NCBI RefSeq assembly: GCF_023614525.1
Contig: NZ_CP097885.1
Span: forward strand, 1,672,501-1,736,500
Length of the DNA stretch: 64,000 bases
Origin: Peptoniphilus genitalis
GTDB taxonomy: Bacteria; Bacillota; Clostridia; Tissierellales; Peptoniphilaceae
Reading direction: 5' to 3'
The notes beneath the pieces are model-generated. The model did not search any database, had not been told where the DNA came from, and saw only the letters and a list, made by a program, of their open reading frames with translations. Shown here piece by piece: positions 15,513 through 23,679 of the stretch. The position numbers and the translations under genes are program-made. Numbering within the stretch: position 1 is the stretch's first letter; every line of letters begins with the position of its first letter.

Positions 15513-17789
15513 ATGAATAAGAAAAAAATTAGTATTGCATTGATTTTATTTTTTCTCTTAATAAGTTCAAATGTGTTTGCAGAGAACAAATTGCTATTCC
15601 AAGAGCCAATTGCTCCTGGAGTTGTGAGATACAAATACCAAGTTAAGAGAAGTAAAGGAAATGCAGAGGCAAATGTTATAAAGGTGGATTTGAACAATCC
15701 CCATGCAAAGATTAACACTGTAGCTGGTGGAGGAACTTATACTAATAAGGCTACAGTTTCACAAATGGCAAACAGGACTAATGCAGTTGCCCTTGTCAAT
15801 GGTGACTTCTTCACTATGCAGTTAGAAGGTGCCCCACAAGGACCATCAGTTATTAATGGAGAGACTAAATCTTCGCCAGCAGTTTTAAATGACATCTGGT
15901 CCTTTGGAATTGACAGCAACGATAAGGCTTTTATAGAACTTACAAAGTTTGTTGGAAGCGTCACTGCTTCTAATGGTAGATCTTTTCCTATTGATGGTTT
16001 AAACAAAACTAAATATTGGTACCAACCATCTATGGAGTATTCCCACCAAAATAAAATCCAATTATATGATTCCTTTTGGACTGCTAAGACTAGGGGAGAT
16101 AAAAATGGTGGAGAAGTTCTATTAAATGAAAACAATGTAGTTGAACAAATTTCTTACAATAAGGGACTTGATATGTCTATACCTAATGGAAAGAAAATCC
16201 TACAATTTTCTGGTTCTGCTATCAAATTTATCCAAGACAACGTAAAAGTTGGAGACAAATTAGGCATAAAATACAACATAGAACCTAATAGAAACTGGAA
16301 GATGATGATTGGTGGTCATGCAGTTTTAGTTGACAATGGAGCTGTTAAACCCTACACAAGAGATATTAAATTTATTGACGGTGTAAGGGCAAGGACCGCT
16401 GTTGGAATTAGCCAAGACGGTAAAACAGTTTATGTAGTAACTGCTGAAGGCAGAACTAAAAGATCTTCAGGTCTAACAATTGCTGAATTTGCAAAATTTA
16501 TGCAAGAAATAGGAGTCTATAAGGCTATGAACCTCGATGGTGGTGGATCAACTACCATGGCTGTTAGAAATCTTGGGGACCTTAACAGGACTAGGGCAAC
16601 AAACCCAGAGAGGAATGGAGCCGAGAGAAGAGTTGTAAATGGTCTTGGAGTTTATAACACAAGTAAAAATACTGGCTTGATTGTTGATGGAAAATTTGAA
16701 AGTGATGTTGACACTATTGTTGGTGAACAAGTCAACCTAAAATTAAAATCAGCTTGGGATGAATTTTTAAATCCAATTGATATTAAGACAAGAACTTACA
16801 CTATTTCAGACTCTTCTAATGGAGCAAATATCTTAAATGGTCAAACTTATCTTCCATTAACTCCAGGCAAGTTTACAATTAATCTTCAAGCTGACAAGGG
16901 AGATGGATTTAGCAAAGAAGTCAATGTAGCTGATCCATCAAGCTATAACAACTTAAAGCTTTCAACCAAGAACAATATTGTTAAGAAGGGCAGCGAAATT
17001 AAAGTTGAAGCTATAGGAGAGTATAAGGGAAGAAAGATAAATATTTCTCCTAGAGTTTTAAACTACTCCTTTGAAGATTTAAATGCAGAAGTAAATCCAA
17101 ATAATTTTAATATAAAAATTAATGACTATGGTAAAAATCCAAAGATTCTCGTAAAACTTGGAGGCAAAACTGCAAGCCTTTCACTTTATGATGAAAACAC
17201 AAGACTTATAAAGATGAAGATAAATGATGTGAACTACACAGTTAATGGTCAAGCAAAGAAGATGGATGCAAAACCATTTATCTCAAACTCAAGGACTCTT
17301 GTTCCACTTAGATTTATAATTGAGGCAATAGGTGGAGATGTTGCTTGGGATGGAGATAGTAGAGTTGTAACAGTAAATAGTAAGGGCAAGAATATAATCC
17401 TTCCAATTGATTCTAAAAAGATTACAGTTGATGGTAGAGAAATTGCTATTGACCAAGCTGCAATAATTAAAGGCGACAGGACTTATGTACCAATTAGGTT
17501 TGTTGCAGAGAACTTAGGTATGAATGTAAACTACATCAATGAAAGTCGTGAAATTGAAATTTCATACTTTGAAGATAAGAAAGACCTAGATAGCAAAAAT
17601 ATTGAAGTCAATAGAGAAGCTAATAATTCTAACAAGAATGCCAATAATAAATTCAACAATAAGTCTAATGAAAATAGCAAAGATAATAAGCCTATTAGCA
17701 ATAAGAACTTAGAAACAAATAATAAGGCTTCAAATGCTAATCAAAATAATAAAAATATGAATCAAAAGAATAAGAGCATATTAAACTAA
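15513..17789 (+). CDS. Secreted phosphodiester glycosidase-like protein (NAGPA domain) with stalk domain
   Basis: A 758-residue exported protein. The signal peptide is at residues 1-23. Residues about 50-390 form a phosphodiester glycosidase (NAGPA/DUF2233) domain: VALVNGDFF, the central ARTAVGIS and NLDGGGSTTM (340-349) are the family's conserved active-site segments. Residues about 390-565 are beta-rich and unassigned. A Cu_amine_oxidN1 stalk domain follows (about 568-690; RTLVPLRFIIEAIGGDV and RTYVPIRFVAENLGMNV), then about 60 residues of Asn/Lys/Ser low complexity. It probably trims or modifies exopolysaccharide or wall phosphodiester glycans outside the cell. The stalk type is shared with the NEAT protein at 6015. 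Confidence 0.85.
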   Translation: MNKKKISIALILFFLLISSNVFAENKLLFQEPIAPGVVRYKYQVKRSKGNAEANVIKVDLNNPHAKINTVAGGGTYTNKATVSQMANRTNAVALVNGDFFTMQLEGAPQGPSVINGETKSSPAVLNDIWSFGIDSNDKAFIELTKFVGSVTASNGRSFPIDGLNKTKYWYQPSMEYSHQNKIQLYDSFWTAKTRGDKNGGEVLLNENNVVEQISYNKGLDMSIPNGKKILQFSGSAIKFIQDNVKVGDKLGIKYNIEPNRNWKMMIGGHAVLVDNGAVKPYTRDIKFIDGVRARTAVGISQDGKTVYVVTAEGRTKRSSGLTIAEFAKFMQEIGVYKAMNLDGGGSTTMAVRNLGDLNRTRATNPERNGAERRVVNGLGVYNTSKNTGLIVDGKFESDVDTIVGEQVNLKLKSAWDEFLNPIDIKTRTYTISDSSNGANILNGQTYLPLTPGKFTINLQADKGDGFSKEVNVADPSSYNNLKLSTKNNIVKKGSEIKVEAIGEYKGRKINISPRVLNYSFEDLNAEVNPNNFNIKINDYGKNPKILVKLGGKTASLSLYDENTRLIKMKINDVNYTVNGQAKKMDAKPFISNSRTLVPLRFIIEAIGGDVAWDGDSRVVTVNSKGKNIILPIDSKKITVDGREIAIDQAAIIKGDRTYVPIRFVAENLGMNVNYINESREIEISYFEDKKDLDSKNIEVNREANNSNKNANNKFNNKSNENSKDNKPISNKNLETNNKASNANQNNKNMNQKNKSILN

Positions 17790-17792
17790 AAG

Positions 17793-17816
17793 ATCTCCCT
17801 GAGGGGAGATTTTTTT
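17793..17816 (+). terminator. Terminator of the glycosidase gene
   Basis: Stem ATCTCCC/GGGAGAT with a TGAG loop, then seven T residues. Confidence 0.95.
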
Positions 17817-17839
17817 ATGGAGATTTAAATTATAAGAAC

Positions 17840-17866
17840 AAAAAAAGGAACTCATTTGAGTTCCTA
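17840..17866 (-). terminator. murC terminator (minus strand)
   Basis: On the minus strand, AGGAACTC pairs with GAGTTCCT and is followed by seven T residues. It converges with the glycosidase terminator 25 bp away. Confidence 0.92.
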
Positions 17867-17871
17867 ATTTT

Positions 17872-19266
17872 TTATTTATTGTCATTTTCAGCTAAGAGCA
17901 TCTCGCCAATTTTATAAACGTCGCCAGCTCCCATAGTTACAAAAATATCGTCCTTTGAAATATTTTCTTTTACAAACTTAACTATGTCTTCGAAGCCAGA
18001 GATATAAAAGGCGTTGTCCCTGTGATCAGCAATAGCATTTCTAAGAGTCTTTGAGTGGATATCGCCGTAGTCCTTTTCTCGAGCTGCATAAATATCAGTG
18101 ATGATAATTACATCCGATTCATCAAAGGAATTTGCAAAGGCATCAAGAAGAAGCTTTGTCCTAGTAAAAGTATGAGGTTGGAAAACTGTGTAGAGTTTAC
18201 CCTTGCAAGCATTTTTAATTGCATGAATAGATGATTTTATTTCAGTTGGGTGGTGGGCGTAGTCGTCCATGACCTTAGCACCCTTGTAAAATCCTTTTTC
18301 TTCTAGCCTTCTCTCAACACCCTTATAAGATTTTAAGCCAGCAATAGAATCCTCGATGGAGATTCCATTAACATAGGCTGCCCCAATAGCAGCAAGAGAA
18401 TTTAAAATATTGTGTCTTCCGAGAACTGAAAGTTCAACGTGAGCTACTTTTTCGTCTTTAAGGTAGAGGTCATAAGTAGGGAAGCCCTCATTATTAAATT
18501 CAATATTCTTTGCCATTAGGTCAGCATGATTTTTTATTCCAAAAGTGAAGACCTTACAGTTTTCAATAGGTAAAAGTGTCTTTGCATTTTCATCATCAAT
18601 ATTTATGACTACATAATCACTTTCTCTTAGGTTATCAACGTAGCCCTTAAAGGTTCTTATTATGTGGTCAATGTTGTCAAAGTAATCTAGGTGGTCCTCG
18701 TCAATATTTAAAATAATTTCTGTTGTTGGGAAATACTTTAGGATGTTTGCCTTGTACTCGCAGGCTTCTGTTAAAAATAATTTTTCATCACCGATTTTTA
18801 TATTTCCATCAATATCTTTTAGTTGGCCACCAAGCATAATTGTTGGATTGACATCGAGGTCCTTAATAATTTCTGTAAGCATTGATGTAGTAGAAGTCTT
18901 ACCATGAGTTCCAGAAACGGCAATTGATTTGTCGTAGTTCTTCATCACTGCTCCAAGAAAACTTGCACGATCAACAAGGTCAATTTTTTGTTTTACAGCT
19001 TCAACATATTCTTCGTTGTCAAAGGAGATTGCATCTGTAAAGATAACAAGGTCCATACCATTAATGTGCTCTTTCTTGTGCTCGTAATAAATTTTTGCAC
19101 CATTCTTTTCTAATTTATCTGTATTAATAGAAGGACTTCTGTCGCTTCCGTAAACCTTATAACCCTTAGCCAACATTAATTCTGCAAGAGCAGACATAGA
19201 AATGCCACCAATGCCAATAAAAAAAATATTTTTGTAATCACTTTTATCTATATTAATTTCAAACAA
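17872..19266 (-). CDS. murC: UDP-N-acetylmuramate--L-alanine ligase
   Basis: A 464-residue cytosolic ligase that adds the first peptide-stem residue in peptidoglycan synthesis. The N-terminal Rossmann region reads IGIGGISMSALAELM. The ATP-binding motif is SGTHGKTSTTSMLTEI, and the middle domain has LTEACEYKANIL and NIDEDHLDYF. MDDYAHHPTEIKS, PHTFTRTK and the C-terminal lobe follow, as in Mur ligases. The length is typical. Start is TTG at 19266 with GGAGGAAG 4-5 nt upstream (plus-strand 19271-19278). It stands alone rather than in a dcw cluster. Confidence 0.97.
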   Translation of the reverse strand: MFEINIDKSDYKNIFFIGIGGISMSALAELMLAKGYKVYGSDRSPSINTDKLEKNGAKIYYEHKKEHINGMDLVIFTDAISFDNEEYVEAVKQKIDLVDRASFLGAVMKNYDKSIAVSGTHGKTSTTSMLTEIIKDLDVNPTIMLGGQLKDIDGNIKIGDEKLFLTEACEYKANILKYFPTTEIILNIDEDHLDYFDNIDHIIRTFKGYVDNLRESDYVVINIDDENAKTLLPIENCKVFTFGIKNHADLMAKNIEFNNEGFPTYDLYLKDEKVAHVELSVLGRHNILNSLAAIGAAYVNGISIEDSIAGLKSYKGVERRLEEKGFYKGAKVMDDYAHHPTEIKSSIHAIKNACKGKLYTVFQPHTFTRTKLLLDAFANSFDESDVIIITDIYAAREKDYGDIHSKTLRNAIADHRDNAFYISGFEDIVKFVKENISKDDIFVTMGAGDVYKIGEMLLAENDNK

Positions 19267-19289
19267 TTTACTTCCTCCAATTCTTTTTA

Positions 19290-19295
19290 ATTATA
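19290..19295 (-). promoter_or_regulatory. murC -10 element
   Basis: On the minus strand, TATAAT lies about 25 nt before the TTG start; the -35 is poor (TTTTCT at 17-bp spacing). Confidence 0.4.
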
Positions 19296-19370
19296 ACATA
19301 TTTTCTAAAGTGAGAAAATTTTTTAACTTTTCTTTTTATGTAAAATCAGGGAAAATATTTAATTAACATA

Positions 19371-19399
19371 TTCAATATATAACTTGATTATGTTATAAT
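19371..19399 (+). promoter_or_regulatory. spoVG promoter
   Basis: -35 TTCAAT (19371-19376), 17-bp spacer, consensus -10 TATAAT (19394-19399). A GTG at 19400 directly abuts the -10 and so is probably not in the mRNA, which supports the start at 19427. Confidence 0.65.
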
Positions 19400-19426
19400 G
19401 TGATAAAGAAAGAGAGGGATACTTCT

Positions 19427-19750
19427 ATGAACATAACTGATGTAAGACTACGTAAATTGCCAACTGAAGGAAAGCTTAAAGCAATAGTATCTGTAACCTT
19501 TGATAACGAATTCGTGCTTCACGACATAAAAATAATAGAAGGCAAAGAATCATTATTTTTAGCAATGCCAAGCAGAAGACTTCCTAATGGTGAATACAGA
19601 GACATTGCTCATCCTATTAGTGCTGAAGCAAGAAAAGAACTTGAAGATGTTGTATTTAAAGAATATTATTCTGTGAAGGAACAACTTGACCAAGAAGAAA
19701 ATGATGGTGAAGTTATTGAAGTTGAAGCAGAAGAAGTAATCGAAGAATAA
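19427..19750 (+). CDS. spoVG: SpoVG-family regulatory protein
   Basis: A 107-residue protein. [37 protein letters not shown] and [18 protein letters not shown] are diagnostic of SpoVG, a small DNA/RNA-binding regulator found in sporulating and non-sporulating Firmicutes. The C-terminal 20 residues are very acidic. The start is placed at 19427, where the family sequence begins and AGAGGG lies 8 nt upstream. It is monocistronic, with a promoter and terminator of its own. Confidence 0.95.
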   Translation: MNITDVRLRKLPTEGKLKAIVSVTFDNEFVLHDIKIIEGKESLFLAMPSRRLPNGEYRDIAHPISAEARKELEDVVFKEYYSVKEQLDQEENDGEVIEVEAEEVIEE

Positions 19751-19762
19751 AATTTAAAGATT

Positions 19763-19788
19763 AAGAGGGCTTAGGCTCTCTTTTTTTT
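19763..19788 (+). terminator. spoVG terminator
   Basis: Stem AAGAGGGC/GCTCTCTT (one G-T pair), TTAG loop and eight T residues. Confidence 0.92.
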
Positions 19789-19825
19789 ATGTAGACTTAT
19801 AAAATAAGTGCGACGCAAAAAAACA

Positions 19826-19855
19826 AAAATAAAAAAGGCTATGAAAGTCATAGCC
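19826..19855 (-). terminator. alr terminator (minus strand)
   Basis: On the minus strand, GGCTATGA pairs with TCATAGCC (3-nt loop), followed by TTTTTTATTTTT. Confidence 0.93.
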
Positions 19856-19859
19856 AGTA

Positions 19860-21017
19860 TTAGTCCATCTTACTTACGTGGACAAGTTCTTTATTTTTGT
19901 AATAATATTTTGGAAGTCTCCTGTTGAAGTGGGTTATAAAGGATGTTTCACAATCGCCAGAATGAATGCAAATATCACGAACTTTTATCTCTTCGTCGCC
20001 TTGTCTTCCAATTAAGACAACGTCGTCGCCAATCTTGCAGTCCACATCAGTGGCATCTACCATCATTTGATCCATGCAGATAAGACCAATTTGTTTACAC
20101 CTCTTGCCATTTATTAAAACTTCAATTTTTTCGGAGAGGATACGAGGGAAGGCATCTGCATAGCCAAGGGGAAGAGTTACAACTTTTGTGTCCCTTGGGC
20201 ATTTATAAAACCTTTCGTAGCCAACAGTCTCGCCTTTTTTTACTTCTCTTATAGAAGAAATTTGTGCCTTCAAGGATAAAATTTCCTCTAAGCCAAATTC
20301 CTCGGGAAGATGATCACTGTCAGTGTAACCAAATTGAATTATGCCAGGTCTCACCATGTCTAGGTCGTACTCGTCATGGAAGAGAACGGAGTGTGAATTT
20401 GCAATGTGTCTAAATTTAAATTTGCATCCAAGCTGACCCAACTCGTCAATAAAATGCGTGAAGGTCTTAAACTGTCTTTCAGTAAATTCTGGATCAGTTT
20501 CGCAAGCTGCAAAGTGAGAGAATATTCCTTCAACATTTATATTTCCTAGTTTAAAGATTTCGCAAATTTCTTTTTTTGCTTCATCTGAAGGCATGAAACC
20601 AATTCTTGACATGCCAGAGTCAAAGGCAATATGTATTTTAGCTTCTTCTTTCAAATTACCTGCAAGCTCATTTAAAACTAGTGCATCATTAAGAGAATAA
20701 ATTGTAAGAGTAATGTGATTTCTTATGGCATCTTCATAGAGATGACGAGGTGTGTAACCCAAAATCAAAATATTAACTTTAGAAAATTTTTTTCTCAAGC
20801 TTAGGGCCTCTGATAAAGTTGCCACTGCATAGTAATTTATTCCAAGGTCAAGGGAAACTTGTGATAGTGGAAGAGCACCTAGTCTATAGGCATCGCTTTT
20901 CACGACACTCATGACTTCAGTTTTTTCTCCAACCTTGTCCCTTATTATCTTCATATTATTTTCAAATTTATCAAGATCTATCTCTATCCAAGCAGGTCTT
21001 GTTAAAAAATCTTTCAT
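19860..21017 (-). CDS. alr: Alanine racemase
   Basis: A 385-residue fold-type III PLP enzyme that would make D-alanine for peptidoglycan. RPAWIEIDLDKFENN, the PLP-lysine segment VMSVVKSDAYRLG, FDSGMSRIGF, HIANSHS, MVRPGIIQFGY, the catalytic-tyrosine region VGYERFY, PLGYADAFPRILS and CMDQMMVD are all present. The lysine segment is unusual: most alanine racemases read K-A-[DN]-A-Y-G-H-G, but here GHG is replaced by RLG. A broad-specificity or non-alanine racemase is therefore possible. It starts at ATG on the minus strand after AAGGAT. Confidence 0.87.
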   Translation of the reverse strand: MKDFLTRPAWIEIDLDKFENNMKIIRDKVGEKTEVMSVVKSDAYRLGALPLSQVSLDLGINYYAVATLSEALSLRKKFSKVNILILGYTPRHLYEDAIRNHITLTIYSLNDALVLNELAGNLKEEAKIHIAFDSGMSRIGFMPSDEAKKEICEIFKLGNINVEGIFSHFAACETDPEFTERQFKTFTHFIDELGQLGCKFKFRHIANSHSVLFHDEYDLDMVRPGIIQFGYTDSDHLPEEFGLEEILSLKAQISSIREVKKGETVGYERFYKCPRDTKVVTLPLGYADAFPRILSEKIEVLINGKRCKQIGLICMDQMMVDATDVDCKIGDDVVLIGRQGDEEIKVRDICIHSGDCETSFITHFNRRLPKYYYKNKELVHVSKMD

Positions 21018-21095
21018 CCTATTATCCTTTCGATTAAGAGTTTAAAAGTTGCTTTTTTTATTATATCACAGGAAATAAATAAAATACTTTTGAAA

Positions 21096-21120
21096 ATAAA
21101 AAAACTGCCCTGAGGCAGTT
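21096..21120 (-). terminator. Permease terminator (minus strand)
   Basis: On the minus strand, AACTGCC pairs with GGCAGTT and a T-run follows. Confidence 0.92.
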
Positions 21121-21123
21121 TAA

Positions 21124-22455
21124 TTAATATTCCTTGTCTATTAACAAAATATTTAAAACCACAGCCACAATAGTTCCTCCAGAGATACCTGAAGAGAAGA
21201 GAGCTGCAATTACAGTAGGAAGTTTTGCAACAATGTCTGGCCTCATTGTGATTCCAATACCAACTCCTATGCCGCCGGCAATAATCATTAAGTTCTTAGA
21301 TGAGAACTTAGCTCTTGATAAGGCCTGCATGCCTGAACCTAAAATTGTTCCAAACATAAGAATACCTGCTCCACCAAGAATTGGTGTTGGCATAATAGAA
21401 ACAAGAGTTGCAAACTTTGGACAAAGACTCATTATAATCAAAATAAAAGAAGAGTAAATTGCAACTTTTTTTGATGCACATTTTGTAAGTGGAATAAGTC
21501 CTACGTTTTGACTAAAGGTTTGGGCTGCACCAGATCCAAAAACAGGAGAAAGCATTGAACCAATAGCGTCTGCCCTTACACCAGATGCAATGTCGTTGTC
21601 ATCAAGGTCAACTTCACAAACTTCGCCAAGAGTTTTCATAACTCCAACAGTTTCTATAATTGTAACAAGGTAACCTGCTATGAAGGGGATGACAAACCTT
21701 ACATCAAACTTAAGTCCAAAGGGAAATAAACTTGGAAGTCTTAACCATGGAGCAGCTGCAACTTGTGAGAAGTCAACAAGTTTTAGTGGAATACAAATTA
21801 AGTAGGAAATAGTCATGGCAATGACAACTGATGCTGTTGTTGCAAAGCCCCTTCCATAATGATTTATAAAAATTATAAGTAAGAAGGTAAAGACGGCTAT
21901 TCCAATAAAGAGTGGGTCCCCATAATTTTCTGCGCCATAGCCTCCACCCACCCAGTCAAAGGCAACAGGCATCATAGTAATACCTATAAGAGTGATTACA
22001 GTTCCAGTTACAACTTCTGGGAAGAACTTAAGTAGTGGCTTTATAAAAAAGCTTAAGATTAATTCCAAAAAGGCCCCCATAATTGTAGCGCCAAAGTAAC
22101 CTGCAAGGCCGCCGCCCATAGTGTTGATAACAGCGTTGGCTGGTGGAACAAATCCAAAATCTGTTCCCATTATAGTTGGAAGGCCTATACCAACCTTGGC
22201 CTTGCCCTTAAAGATTCCTCTTGTTTGGATAAAGGAACATATACCCGAAGCAAGAAGAGCGGCAGAGATAAGTACAGAAGTCTCAGCAACATTTGTGCCA
22301 GCTATGGCAGCAATACTAAGTGGCACTGCAATAATTCCACTAAAGGCAGTTAAGATATTTTGAAAACCAAGTAAAGATGATTTCAAAAAATCTGGCTTGT
22401 CGTCAACTTCGTATTCAAGTTTCATACCATAATATTTCTTCACAATAAACCCCAT
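21124..22455 (-). CDS. Nucleobase:cation symporter-2 family permease (xanthine/uracil type)
   Basis: A 443-residue integral membrane protein with about 12-14 hydrophobic segments. The family signature GSGAAQTFSQNVGLIPLTKCASKKV is present, and GIGLPTIMGTDFGFVPPANAV matches the substrate half-helix of NCS2 carriers. It would import a purine or uracil with a cation. QNVGLI favours the xanthine/urate subgroup over uracil carriers, which is inference. No purine riboswitch fits in the 80-bp divergent gap. The ATG at 22455 has no clear SD; in-frame GTG (residue 5) and ATG (residue 11) are alternatives, and the first membrane segment starts beyond all three. Confidence 0.88.
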   Translation of the reverse strand: MGFIVKKYYGMKLEYEVDDKPDFLKSSLLGFQNILTAFSGIIAVPLSIAAIAGTNVAETSVLISAALLASGICSFIQTRGIFKGKAKVGIGLPTIMGTDFGFVPPANAVINTMGGGLAGYFGATIMGAFLELILSFFIKPLLKFFPEVVTGTVITLIGITMMPVAFDWVGGGYGAENYGDPLFIGIAVFTFLLIIFINHYGRGFATTASVVIAMTISYLICIPLKLVDFSQVAAAPWLRLPSLFPFGLKFDVRFVIPFIAGYLVTIIETVGVMKTLGEVCEVDLDDNDIASGVRADAIGSMLSPVFGSGAAQTFSQNVGLIPLTKCASKKVAIYSSFILIIMSLCPKFATLVSIMPTPILGGAGILMFGTILGSGMQALSRAKFSSKNLMIIAGGIGVGIGITMRPDIVAKLPTVIAALFSSGISGGTIVAVVLNILLIDKEY

Positions 22456-22535
22456 TTCTCATATAATAATGTTGAGTAAATTTTAACACATTCACTTTTA
22501 AGTAACAATATTTCTAGGATAGAAAGGAAGAAAAA

Positions 22536-22898
22536 ATGTATATATTTGTTGGACTTGGTGGGGCCTTGGGCTCTTTACTTAGGTATTTTTTGTCCACCAC
22601 AATAAAAAGTCAGGGGGACTTTCCTCTTGGAACTTTTATAATTAATGTAGTTGGATCATTTTTAATTGGCCTCATAGCCTTTTACGCAGAGAAAAATAAT
22701 TTGGACTCCAGACTTGTTTTATTTTTAAAAGTTGGTTTTTGTGGAGGCTTTACAACTTTTTCAACTTTTGCCTTTGAAATCTTTAACTTGGGAGACAATC
22801 AAAAGTTTGGTACAGGAATTTTTTATGCCTTTCTTAGCATGATTTTGTCTCTCTTTGCCATCTATCTTGCAAGAGAAATTGCAATAAAAGCATTTTAA
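22536..22898 (+). CDS. crcB: Fluoride-specific ion channel (Fluc/CrcB)
   Basis: A 120-residue protein with four membrane segments that exports fluoride as a dual-topology dimer. GLGGALGSLLRYFLS, GTFIINVVGSFLIG and GFCGGFTTFSTFAFE (the phenylalanine box and sodium-site region) are diagnostic. It is a single-gene, homodimer-type version. ATG follows AGAAAGGAAG. It is divergent from the permease. No fluoride riboswitch is recognisable in the 80 bp upstream. Confidence 0.95.
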   Translation: MYIFVGLGGALGSLLRYFLSTTIKSQGDFPLGTFIINVVGSFLIGLIAFYAEKNNLDSRLVLFLKVGFCGGFTTFSTFAFEIFNLGDNQKFGTGIFYAFLSMILSLFAIYLAREIAIKAF

Positions 22899-22913
22899 AT
22901 ACGATTTAAGATT

Positions 22914-22945
22914 TTTGTAAGAATTTGTAAGAAGTTTTGTAATTA
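22914..22945 (+). promoter_or_regulatory. Direct repeats, candidate response-regulator box
   Basis: TTTGTAAGAA occurs twice in immediate tandem (22914 and 22924), with a third partial copy TTTGTAATTA at 22936, just upstream of a TATTAT (22954-22959) that lacks a good -35. Tandem ~10-bp direct repeats next to a weak promoter are how OmpR/PhoB regulators usually bind, so autoregulation by the next gene is likely. Confidence 0.55.
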
Positions 22946-22980
22946 TTATTTGCTATTATAAAGTCAGAAGGAGGGATGTA

Positions 22981-23679
22981 ATGGATAAGTACAATATTTT
23001 AATTGCCGAGGACGACAAGGAAATCGCAAGGTCCATTGGAATTTATCTAAAAAATGAAAACTTTGAAATTTTTTACGCTGAAGATGGACTTGAAGCTCTA
23101 GAAATTTTTAAAAATGAAAAAATTGATTTAATTATAATGGACCTCATGATGCCAAAACTTTCTGGCGAGGAAGCAATAATTAAACTAAGAGAAGTTTCCT
23201 TTGTCCCAATAATTATCCTATCTGCAAAATCAGAGGACACAGACAAAATTTTCGGACTCAACATTGGTGCTGATGATTATGTTCAAAAACCCTTCAATCC
23301 AATGGAACTCATTGCTCGAGTGAAGAGCAACCTGAGAAGATTTTATGCCTATGATTTAAAAAAGGACAGGAACTTTATTGAGATAGGCAGTATCAAGTTA
23401 GACTTGTCACAAAAAATTGCCTATGTAGAGGACAAGCCAGTAGCACTTACTTCTATTGAGTTTAAAATTTTAGAACTCTTGATGAAGAATCCCAACAGGG
23501 TTTTTTCCATTGAAGAAATTTATGAAAGTGTCTGGAATGAACCAGCCATGGAGGCAAAGACTGTGACAGTTCACATCAGACGTATTAGAGAAAAAATCGA
23601 AGTAAATCCAAAGAAGCCAATGTACTTAAAGGTTCAGTGGGGTCTTGGATATAAGTTTGAAGATTTGAGGCGAAAATAA
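22981..23679 (+). CDS. OmpR/PhoB-family response regulator
   Basis: A 232-residue two-component regulator. The receiver domain (1-120) has the acidic pair in IAEDDKE, phospho-acceptor D54 in MDLMMPK and the conserved lysine in VQKPF. The C-terminal winged helix (130-230) has ALTSIEFKILELLMKNPNRVFS and VTVHIRRIREKIE with the GYKF wing. ATG follows GGAGGGATGTA. Its stop overlaps the kinase start by one base (TAATG), so the pair is translationally coupled. The stimulus is not evident. Confidence 0.95.
   Translation: MDKYNILIAEDDKEIARSIGIYLKNENFEIFYAEDGLEALEIFKNEKIDLIIMDLMMPKLSGEEAIIKLREVSFVPIIILSAKSEDTDKIFGLNIGADDYVQKPFNPMELIARVKSNLRRFYAYDLKKDRNFIEIGSIKLDLSQKIAYVEDKPVALTSIEFKILELLMKNPNRVFSIEEIYESVWNEPAMEAKTVTVHIRRIREKIEVNPKKPMYLKVQWGLGYKFEDLRRK

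Noticed and set aside
22456-22535. Fluoride riboswitch for crcB or purine riboswitch for the permease
   Set aside because: The divergent gap is only 80 bp and AT-rich. The conserved paired elements of either riboswitch are not recognisable.
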